Origin: Diplosphaera chodatii
Taxonomy: Eukaryota > Chlorophyta > Trebouxiophyceae > Prasiolales > Stichococcaceae
DNA length: 64,000 nucleotides
NCBI GenBank assembly: GCA_032358165.1
Contig: JAALGY010000019.1
Location: forward strand, 62,001 to 126,000
Direction: 5' to 3'
Shown: one piece after another, positions 35,201 to 45,227 of the stretch
Layout of the letters: every line of letters starts with the position of its first letter
Numbering within the stretch: the stretch's first letter is position 1
The notes under the pieces: model-generated
The model's input: only the letters and a program-made list of their open reading frames with translations
The model's database searches: none
Told to the model about the DNA's origin: nothing
Made by a program: the position numbers and the translations under genes

Positions 35201-35366
35201 ACAGCGCTGCCACAGCGGTGCCAGAGTGAATACAGCCGCAGGCCTCGGTCCAAGGCGTGGCTTGCAGCAGCTGGCACGACCGCCAGAGGACCCCCGCAGC
35301 ATCCCCGAGTTTCTGGTGCACTGCCGCCTGGGATCAGCATCCGCGCTCAGGATTGGCTGCGCTTAG
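32291..35366 (+). CDS. Large disordered protein with coiled-coil segments (5' end unresolved)
   Basis: Exons: 32291-32377, 32464-32557, 32687-34032, 34178-34267, 34400-34924, 35079-35366, phase-consistent. The only compact part is N-terminal (SGRFLSFLLQDTTGNHKDEW, then AEAKLAQRISHNHATLLL-like). A 449-codon Gln/Ala/Ser-rich disordered exon follows. Coiled-coil stretches are TRMEALEAKVASW, NVAELRKDFTTFSSHTTSV and LQEALDARRSLDALLKRR. An Arg/Ser-rich patch (RRSASPDRRASARRLRS) lies in exon 34400-34924. I do not recognise the family. The last intron (34925-35078) would use a GC donor. If that is wrong, the protein ends at 34942. Confidence 0.6.
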
Positions 35367-35815
35367 TTGGGCAAGCGGAGTCTGGTCAGTTTTGCTGGTG
35401 TTTTCAAACCCACGATTCGGCTGCTTCTGTCAGGTGCAGTGCTACTGACACTTTTGTTGTATGGCAATTTCAAACCAAGTAAAGCTTGTTGGGGCCTATC
35501 ACACTGTCAATCTGCATTGTGATGGTTGGCAGGGCGAGATGAAGCAGAACATGAAGCTGTGCCCTGAAATGTGATGCAACAAAGCACACGGCATATCAAC
35601 GGTATGTAGCATGGGTGCAAACGAACACCAAGACAGATGCAGTTCGAAGGCGACGACCAATCAACATCATCAAAATGGTTGATGTTGTCACAAACCATGC
35701 GGTATTTCTAAATTTGACCCAGCAGCTTGTGGGGCAGTCCATCCCATGTATTCCTCTGAGCTTGCCTGGCCAAGCAGGAGCTGCGCTACCATCCCGCTCA
35801 CCCACTTGAGTCACA
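35367..35815. other. Convergent 3' region
   Basis: Untranslated and intergenic sequence between the disordered-protein gene and the MFS gene, AT-richer than its surroundings. No gene was seen. Confidence 0.5.
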
Positions 35816-38800
35816 TCATGCGACGCCCATCTCGGCGAGGGTCTTCTGCTCCAGCCGACGCTCCTGAACAACACAACAGAGAAGCTCCAAATGCAGTGCT
35901 GCTGCAGCATGCTGTCGATCGTTTGCCTGTCCATGAGTAAAGAAAGTTGCAGTGCTGTTTGCTGTATGCACCGTGCACCTGCTCCATGAAAATCGTGGTG
36001 ACGACCGTGGCCGCCATCGCCGCAACCAGCAGGATCTGAACGACAACACAAGCAGAAATCAGCACTCAGCACATCGGACCTGCAACAGGTTGTGCGCACC
36101 CACTGCGTTTGGTGGGTGCACCCTGACCCATGCCAGCAGCCTGACATCGATGGCCGTCAGCCGCCAGGCAGACATAAGGGCGCAGTGGATATGGTGGGGA
36201 GCCCAGGCGCCCTACTGTTTTGGGACCCACCTTGATGACGGCTGGCCAGCCGCCGCCGCCTGGCGCCAGCATTCTGCCCACCGCCAGGTCGAACAGCATT
36301 GCCGCGCCAAATGCGCCTGTCTCCGTGGCTGCAAACGCGCATTCACGCAAAGTCGTCAGCAGCCTCTTGCTGTACACAGGCATGGTTGTGATAGTATGGG
36401 CAGCCCACTGACCCGTCCTGCGCGGCAGAGCAGCGACAGACGGCAAGTCATGGCGGACCCCCAGCAAAGCAGGCGCAGGGTGCGGTGGCGCCAGCACGGC
36501 TCACCTCCCTCCAGCACGGCCGAGAAGCTGCCGCCACGCCGGATGTTGAAGGCGGGCAGCGGCACCTGCACGGAGCAATCCCCCCGCAACTGGTCAGACG
36601 CAGCACATTGGCATGTTTGCACAGCGGAGTATGCGGGTACACCAGTAGGCTACGCAGCCGATGGCCGGGCGAACTACAGGTCGATCAGGGGCTGTCACAT
36701 GAGAAGGTAGAAAAAACCAGATCCGTTATGTACAACAAAAACAGTAACCGTAGTTTCATATTGAAGCAAGACACGGCCGGTCCTCAGGGCGCCGCTCACA
36801 TAGTAGGGCACAGAGACGGATGCGCCCAGCAGGGCAACCAGCGCGATGGTGGCCCAGGCCGGGATGCCCGGCGTCAGCAGCCCCACGAATGTGGCTGCAA
36901 AGCAGCAGCAGCAGCGTTGTTGGCCTTTTTGAGTGAGCTGCGGTGACAATTGGCGACGGTTGTCTGCTGGACGACATGCCGCAGATGCGGCCTGAGCAGC
37001 AGTGCGCTGTATCAGGCAAGGCAAGCCTGCAGTGCAACCTGCTGCGGCAGAGCTTGTGCAGAGCAGCCCTACGCAAGCCACGCAGCGCTGCTACCGCAGA
37101 TTCGCAAAGCAATGACGTGCGCCACACGGCAGCCGAGGAGCGGAGCAATGCCGGTCAGCTGACCCACCAGCAGTGCATGTACACAGCAAGAAGGTCAGGT
37201 TGCGGCGACCGGCGGCCTGCACGCGGCAGAACAGGAAGCCGCCGCCCAGCACGGCGACTGCGGAACCCGCAGAGAAGCCGGCCGCCACCTGTGAGCAACA
37301 CATGGCCAAATCAGACGACGCAAGGTACTGCGGCACCAGCCACGAGGTCCTTGCACCAGCTGACGTCAACGTTCCCGTGCGGGCCCCAAGGAGCAGCCAG
37401 GCAGATGAACATCCATCTCACAGCGGGGCCCCTGGGCTGCATGTGAGCCGCAGAATAGGCAACAGCATCGTCAATGGCTTTGCACTCATGGCGGACCGGG
37501 TGCTGATTTGTTGAATCCGAAGGGTGGATGTTCCCGCACGACCCACCTGGGCGGCCATGCCAGACGACAGGCCCAGGGACTGCTTGGCGAACAGGTTGAG
37601 GAACGCCTGGAACTCGTACACCACGTGCAGCAGGCACCGTGCGATGACCGCCATCCATACCTGCGGCCGGCCACTGGTTGTGGGGTCCGCTTTTGCTCAT
37701 ACACGTGCCTTGTACACAGGGCAGGAGAGAAGCGGGTGTGAAGGTGCGAGGTGGCCATGTAGGCTTGGTGTCAGCAGGGCAAATCAGGGTGCTGCCACTT
37801 GCCTGCGGGGACGATACAAAGTCCTGCACCGCCTCGCCGCGAGTGCTGGCTTCGCTGGCATCAGCTGGCGTCACCTGGCAACCGCAAAGCTTCGAGGTGT
37901 TAAGGCACCTGCCCGACAGTCATGTAGTCTGAGCTGCGTGTGCAATCCCAGCAAAGCCAGACGAAGGCAGGCCATATGAAGGCATTGGGTTCTTTTTGAA
38001 CAACAGCCTTTAGGCGAATGAACCGACATCAATAAATTGAGGGTTTGTGGATGTGCTCACCTGCAGCGCCTCGTCCTCGCCGGCATCGTCAGCCAGTTCG
38101 CCGGTGCCGGCGCTCACGCCACTCTTCTGCGGCTCATTGAGCTTGGCGCCCTCCTGGACAGCAGACCGGTTGTTTATCGCAGCATGTCAGGAGCATGCCA
38201 ACGTGCAGAAGCTGCTACATCAGCTGTACAGATCCGTAGTTGTGTCCGTGCAGCTGCTGCATGGCACGCCGCACTGGCAACTGTGGACACCAGCTTCACT
38301 ATGCGGCACTGAGGAACACAGGTGCGAGCAGAACAAGTTGGTCAACGAGGTAATGCGTCCTGATGTCGTTGCAATTTCACTCGTACAATAGTTGGATGCT
38401 ACCTTGATCATCTATGTCATGAGTGTTGTTCGTGCCGGGGACTACATCTCATGAGCAGTTATGCGGTGCATGATAATATATATGCATAGGCCTTCGCATG
38501 TCAGACCATGCAGTCGTGTGGCACCTCGTTGGAGGTGTCCTCGGTGACGGGCGACAGCGAGTAGGGCGAGTCCGCGGGCACCAGCGCGAATAGGATGGCG
38601 GACTGCAGCACCGCGAGGACGGACACCGCGTAGAACAGCGCCTGCCAGTTGTAACCCTTCAGCAGCATCAGCCCCAGCAGCCCGCCGCCCGCCATGAACC
38701 CGATCTGCGGTAAATGTAACAGCCACGTAATCCCCATGACTGCCATACAGCTTTCCACATGGTCGCAAAGCACGCTAGCAATGTCAGCAGTGCAGAGGCA

Positions 38801-40490
38801 TGCATCAGCCACACAGTTGACGGGGGAACTGATCTGCCCTGTGGCTGTGCATGCCATGGTGCTGCTGACGCCGCATGCTTGTCCAGGTGCGATCAAAATG
38901 TATAGTCGCATCAACACGCACAGATCATCCGCATCCGGCAGCTCACCTTGCAGAGAAGGCCAGGGCGCCGAGAGCCGCGCCGCGCGCCTCCTCCGGCGTC
39001 CACGAACAGATCAGCCGCGTCGCTGCCACCCAGCCGCTGGCCTGCGGTGCACATGCGAGACCCAGGTCAGAACGCGCACTCCTGTTTGTGTGAGTGTGCC
39101 ACCGGTTGGTGTGTGCTGCAGTGCACCGCAACGTTGTCAGTGTGGAGCCAGGCAGCTGCCATGTGACTGAACAACAGTCGTCACTTCAGGCTTGGGCTGC
39201 AAGGCTTGAAGCAGCTAGATGGCCACAGCAGCGGGGTTATGATGGACTTGATGCTGCAGCAACACTGACAGGCAGACGGTTGGAGTAGGTGATGGCCCAG
39301 TCAACTGCATCAGCAACTCACGTGCACGATGCGGCCGAGGCACCAGATGGCAGCCAGCATGGGAAGTGAAGTGCCGAGCGTGAACAGCGCATTGAAGCCA
39401 GCGACGAGCAGCATGATCACAATCATCGCGTACAGCGGGTGGACGCTGTCCATGACGAGGCTGGCCACAATCTTGCCGATCTGTAAGCATGAGAAAGACA
39501 TGGAGCGGTATCTGGCAGCCGCTGTATATTGGGTTATGATGCTTGTGCCACAGCTGCAACACACACCGCAGGAGCAGTGTGCAACCCAGAGGCGGGGCAT
39601 GTGCAAGATCGTTATCAGAGAGCATCACGGCTGCGCCGACAGCCAAGATATGGCTGTCGACTCACCACTGAGCCAAAGGTGCCTGCTGCGAGCACCACGC
39701 CAGTCTGCGCGTCTTGGAAGAAGGGCAGGCTGGGGTCCGACACCATGGCCGGGAGCGCCACGGTGATGACGACCCACAGGCAGATCTCGATCTGCATGTG
39801 CAGGACGAGCCTGAGCACGCTGGCCAGATACACGCTGTGAAAGTGCATGCGATATCACGGTTGGGGACCGATGCAGCTCCACTGGAGCACGGGGCACAGG
39901 TTGAGAACAAGCGCGCATGGTGCCCACCATGTAGGTCATGCAGATGACGCCTCGCACGGCGTCGGGCCGGTTCTCGGGGGTCACTGTGCGCCGCAGCAGC
40001 TGCAGTGCCAGCGCTCGATAGCTCCGCAGCGTCGACTCCAGCGGCCCGTTGCCATTGACGTCGCTGCACACAGCAGCACATGCACTGTGGTCGCCGGTCG
40101 CAGGTGGCCATGCTGCAGCACACGGCACACGTCGGGGCTTCTGCCGCAAGCGACGCCATCCCGTGCTGTGTGCTTGTGGGTGGAAGCGGGCTGCGATGTG
40201 CTGACGCACCAGTAGTCAAAGATCAGCTCGGCCTGTTGCGAGACGTCGCGATCGGGCAGACGCTCGATGGGCTGTCTGGACAGCGGCCGCCGTTGCGTGA
40301 TGGGCGGCGAGTGGATGCCCAGCTTGCGGCTGGCAGCACTGCCGGCCTGCGGCTGGAATGCACTGCATAGTATGGGCGCTGGATGCCTCGCTGTGCTGCG
40401 CAGTGGCGAGCGGGCCACCGGCAGCCTGGTGCCGCACGCGTGCCGGCAGCTGTGGCCCTGCGCCGGGCTGCTATGGAGATGCAGCGTCAT
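35816..40490 (-). CDS. Major facilitator superfamily transporter with N-terminal leader
   Basis: Minus-strand exons: 40490-40210, 40063-39928, 39834-39666, 39480-39322, 39041-38952 (or 38947), 38704-38525, 38153-38061, 37874-37803, 37660-37547, 37288-37183, 36894-36800, 36565-36505, 36328-36231, 36035-35979, 35863-35816. About 90 basic, Ser/Pro/Arg-rich residues precede the membrane part, like a plastid transit peptide. Membrane segments include EICLWVVITVALPAMV, LYAMIVIMLLVAGFNALF, GFMAGGGLLGLMLL, LFYAVSVLAVLQSAILFALV, ATIALVALLGASVSVPYYV and ILLVAAMAATVVTTIFM. A soluble loop (38153-37803) divides the two halves. Substrate is unknown; plastid-envelope location is inferred. The junction 39928/39834 does not agree in phase and is unresolved. 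Two introns appear to use GC donors. Confidence 0.78.
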
Positions 40491-41153
40491 GAGCAGCTGG
40501 ATCCTGCGGCAAAATTGCAGATGTCAGGTTTGCAAGCATGACCAACGCCTTGATCATGGCACTTCTCAAGAGGTGATCGCAGACGTATCTCGCCAGCTTT
40601 CTGTTGTCCAGACAGTGAGAAGCAGACGATCAGCCAAATGATCAGTGCCTGTGCGGCAAGTGCGTCCCCTGCATACATGCCATGTTGAGACCATAGACAG
40701 GCTTGATCAGCCGCACCTGGCTTCTGTGTGATAGCAATGTGCTTATCCTGAACAAGTAGCCAGTAGCAAGGCGGAGGCGACCGGGAGGGGCAATCTTGAT
40801 GTGGCAAGCTGCAAGGATATATCAGGTTATCCTGGTGCAGATGGTTGCGTTTTGAGCCAGCGAAAGCCTCTTCAGCAACTGATCAATGCTCACTGTGAAA
40901 GCTTCGGGCTGTACTGTTGGGCTCCGAAACATTGTGCTGCATCAGCAAGTGGCAGACGTGCGCCTACAGCGAGACCCACAGTTACGAGGAAGCTGGTCTG
41001 ACACTGTTGTCAGACAGTCAATGCACCCGGGTCCGATCTGTGTAGCAACTCAATATACACCAATCCAATGTCATCGCAGCGGCTTGCTGCCTAGCTACCT
41101 GATCCGATGCCGTCACAACGGCTCTTTTGTCAATGTTTCGTTGAGCGAAGGTT
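40491..41153. other. Intergenic region, PcnB-like 3' end to MFS start
   Basis: The two minus-strand genes are in tandem, so this 660 bp holds the MFS promoter and the upstream gene's 3' UTR. No other gene is supported. Confidence 0.45.
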
Positions 41154-44100
41154 TCAGTGAGTTTGTTGAGCGCCTGACACCTCTGTCTGCACCGCTGCAG
41201 CACCATCATCCTTTGCCGCCTGATTGTTGGTGTTGTCTTCCTTGCGGCCCCGCTGCCGCCCTGCAGTCCGCTGCAGCACGTCAACCAGGATGCGCTGCTC
41301 CATGTCCCTGGTTCGGGCCTTGGGGCCGCTGTTTCTGCCGAGTAGTGGCTTGCCGCCCACTACAACAGGGGGACTGTTCCCCTGTGCAGGTTTGCGGCTG
41401 GGACTGTCTAGATTGGCACGTCCGAGCGCCTTCGCCAGCAGCTGCACCGCGGCTGACGCCACTCGCTTCGGCAGCAATGGCACTGCATTGGTGCACATCA
41501 GTCCCCATCCGTGAGGTTGGATATCACACGACTGTCACAGCACCCGTCACCATAGATGCAGGTGTTCTTCTGAGGAAAGACAGTCATACGGCTTTGTCCG
41601 TCCAGCAGACAGAGTGTTGCTCACCGGTTGTGCCATCTGGAAGGCTGACTGGGGCCGTCATGCCGCGCATGACGTCCTGCACCTGCCGCTGATGGCCGCC
41701 TGAGAGGAAGAAAGCATGTGCAGCTGTTGGCCGTCTGCCATGCTTGCCATGCTTGGCAATAGCTTGGTGCAACACCTGGTGCACGTGCCAACCAGCCGTT
41801 GGGCAGCTCCATGTGATGCGGCTTTCTAGGCTGCGTATGGCGCTGCACTCGACATGAACGAATCACTAACTGAGAGTCTGTTCATGTGTCCTGACCTGGG
41901 TCTGCCTCCTGCCGCGATGGCCTGCCCCGCTTCCGCGGCCCAGCATCCGCCAGCAGCGGCGCCGCCAGCGCGGCCATCCACAGCTCGGGCGCTGCAGGGT
42001 GGGCGGCGTCGGCATGCGCATCGAGCCCCTCCAGCGCCCGCAGCAGCGGCGCCTCACGCCCAGCCACCCTGGGGACATGTGACCACCAAACCTCAGCACG
42101 CAGATGCTACTGGTGTCGGCAGCTGCACTTGGTGCAAGCTTCCAAAATCAGCAAGGGCGTCACACAGAAGTCTTCTGTAACCTTTTCAGTGCTTGTATGC
42201 AGCCTGCAGCCTGCCAGCGATCGGTATACCAGCCAGCATTGCTGCAGCAAGACAGCAGGCGACTTACAGAAGCAGCAGATCCCACATGCACCTGGGCTTG
42301 CGTGCAGCCTTGTGCAGCAGCATGTGCGCCGCGTGCGCCGGCAGCAGGAGGTCCAGCAGCCGGAAGCGCCACAGCAGCGCTGCTGCCGCTGAGGCGCCGC
42401 CGTGGCTGAAGAGGGCGCCCAGCTCCATGGCCAGGCGGCTCTGCCCCAGGGTGGCCACCTGCGGCGCAGCGGCCGCCAGGGCGCGTGCTGTCTGCTCGTC
42501 CATGGTCAGGCCTGTCAGTGTGCAGGCCGCTCCCGTCAGCTGCCCACTTCCGTAGCGCGAAAGAATAAGCGCAGAAAGCAGTCGGGATTGTGTGACAGGG
42601 TCGCTGCCCATGTGCAGGCAGGCAGGTGGACACCGTCTATGTCATTCAATCATAAGTCGGGCACCTGCGCGGGCAGCAAGGCGGATGGCGCGCAGCATGC
42701 GAGCTGGATCGGCGGCAAAGGACGCCTCAGCGTCGCCAATCGCACGCAGCGTCCTGCTCTTGCAGTCTGCTACCCCATCTGCAAGCAGCATGTTGCCTTG
42801 CATTACACGCTCGACAGCGTACGATGTGCGATATGAGATGCAAAAGGAGGTATGGTGGTGCTGTGCCTGAGGAACGCGATAGTGCCGTGCTCACCTGTGT
42901 AATCGTACAGTACCCTGTCGAACGCGTCGTACATGAGGCTGTTGACGGTGAAGTCGCGCGCGAGTGCATTGGCCTGCCGCGCGTCACACCACGCCGCCAC
43001 CGCTGCCTTCCGCCGCCCGCGAGCCTGCGAGCACCATGCTCGCAGGCTGTCAAGGTCCATCACTGCGCAGAACAGGTTGCCCCTGCATGCGATGCCAGCA
43101 TCGCACGGGGCGGAAGCCAAATGTTCTGACGGGGAGGCCATTCAGCAGGAAGTTGCTGGATCCCACTCACATGGGCACGGGGTTCCCGCGCCAGCCCCGC
43201 AGCGTCTGGCGGCAGCTCTTCTGTGGCGCCTGTGGCAAAGCTGGACACCTCCAGCAGCTGTCCTTGCACCTGCGCATTGACAGGCTGCATTAGAGTCCAT
43301 ACAGCATGCATGTACTTGCGTGGCAGAAATCGGCTGTGTTTGTTGTATGCCAGCGAGTGCCCATGGTGCTGTAGCAGTGCACCCAGGCAGCCCAGACCAT
43401 CCTGGGCACGCACCATCACATGGCAGACTGGGAAGCGACGTCCGACCACCAGGCACCTGTACTTTGGCCGGAAAACCCTCCGCACCTGGCAGCAGATAGC
43501 GATTTGGAGGCTTCACATCGTTGGGACTTTACAGGGTGTATGCTGATAGCCAGCATGTATATAGCCAAGCCACTTGCCTGTCCGCTGCGTGCTGATGTGA
43601 GGATGTCAAAGTCCTTTGGTGTGCGGCCCAGCAGAGCATCCCTTACAGCACCGCCCACCAGGAACACCTCGTAGCCTGCGAGGCGGGTACCGTGTCCTTG
43701 GCTCAATGGACCAGCATTCGATGCCCCGATGTGCCATGCAGTTGGACACATGTGCACCCCACGGACTGGTGGCAGGCCGCCTCACCTGCTTCCTTGAGCG
43801 TGCGCATGACGGCCCAAGCATGACTGGGAATGTCGTCGTCATCGATGAGGCCGGGTGAGCGGATGGCGTGCGGGTCTTTGCCAGGCCTCAGGGACGATGA
43901 AGACTGGTGGCGAGGTGCTGCCCTGCCGTGCTGTGGGTCTGCCCCTCTCAGCCGCTTGCGTTTTCTACGAGGCCGGCTGCCGGCTGGTGGCTGGTGCTTG
44001 CCCTTGCGATCAGGCTGAGGCTGCTGTGGAGCAGGTTCCCTACTGGAGGTCACCTGCACCCCTTCGAAGGCCAGCTGTTGCAGGCGTTCCACCGCTGATG

Positions 44101-44479
44101 TGCTGCCATTTCGACCAGCAGCACTGGCACGCCTTTGGCGGCGGTTGGGAGGGGCCTCGGCTGCTTCTGCGACGTCAGGCGCCAGCTGTGGGACCGCTGC
44201 TGCTGCAAAACGTTGCTGCTGCAGAAAGTGACGGCTGCTGTGATGCTGAATAGATACGGGGAGCGGCGGCTGCATCAGTGGCGGCGCCATTGCACGACCC
44301 AGATGCTGCGTCGGCTTGAAGTCGCCAAGCGAGATCAAGTGTGTGATGCGTCTGGTATGCAGACCGCTGGTGATGCTGCTGGCCATGGTGGCATCGCAGG
44401 CCAGCCGGCACATGCTGGCAAGCGTCCCTACTTGGCTTGCAGACCGGCGGAAGGCTGGAAGCATGCCGATGATGCGCAC
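41154..44479 (-). CDS. Poly(A) polymerase / tRNA nucleotidyltransferase family protein (PcnB-like)
   Basis: Class II nucleotidyltransferase that adds AMP or CCA to RNA 3' ends. Ten minus-strand exons: 44479-43786, 43675-43578, 43485-43414, 43257-43171, 43024-42895, 42778-42665, 42511-42292, 42068-41896, 41699-41625, 41482-41154, phase-consistent. Catalytic head: [20 protein letters not shown] followed by FDILTSAR (GG motif and DxD), [20 protein letters not shown], then [14 protein letters not shown] and [19 protein letters not shown]. The RNA-binding part continues [14 protein letters not shown] and RLLDLLLP. A basic N-terminal extension of about 230 residues with Arg/Ser-rich ends suggests organelle targeting; the initiator could be 44479 or a later Met. 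Poly(A) versus CCA activity cannot be told from sequence. Its second intron uses GC-AG. Confidence 0.88.
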
Positions 44480-45066
44480 CGGAACAGGTATCTAGATCAT
44501 GGTGAAGTCACCTTCGAAATGATTCTTGGCGCTGCCAAGCAATGTCAGTCTGGCAATTTGGAGGTTGGCGCCGTGCGCAAAGGTCGCAGTGCAGCAACGG
44601 AGGGTAGATGCACGGGACGGACGCCTCCTCATGTGATACATCCACATTTCATAGATCGCGGCGACCATCTGCCCTGATGAGTGTTGCTCCGGAAGCAACA
44701 TCTGCATCTATCTGAACCCTATGCAGCAGCGGAGAAGCTGGTCGAGGTTCTTGCGGTGTTCAGCGCCAGGGCTGTGCTTGCGTCCCGCAGCAAGACGCAG
44801 GACGAGACCCCCTTGTTGCAGTGTAGCAGTATAGAGCAAGAACCCGCCTGGCCATCGTGGCAGCACCTTGGAAAGCGTGCCACAGATCAGCCCTCGACTA
44901 CGAACAACCGGACAAGTGCAGCGTTGTGGCGCCCACAACGTCTGGAAGCCCCATGCGGCGGTTCTTCGTGAGGCTTGGGCGCCTTTGAGAGGCATTGGGA
45001 GAGCCCGAGCAGCAGCTGGAACGCAGCTTGCGCACGTCCCAGGGGCGCCCCTACAGGCGATCAGCC
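44480..45066. promoter_or_regulatory. Divergent intergenic region, PcnB-like / synaptotagmin
   Basis: 587 bp between divergent starts. An in-frame GTG-initiated extension of the synaptotagmin frame is open from 44995, but no ATG precedes 45067 in that frame there. No clear core-promoter motif was seen. Confidence 0.4.
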
Positions 45067-45196
45067 ATGGGGGCGATCGGTGACAAGCTCAAGTCCGGGA
45101 AGAACAGGATGTTCGGACGCAAGAGCCGGGAGGGGAGCACGACACCCACTTCCCAGCCTGCCACACCATCACGCGGCACCAGCAGCACCAATGGCA

Positions 45197-45227
<31 letters not shown>

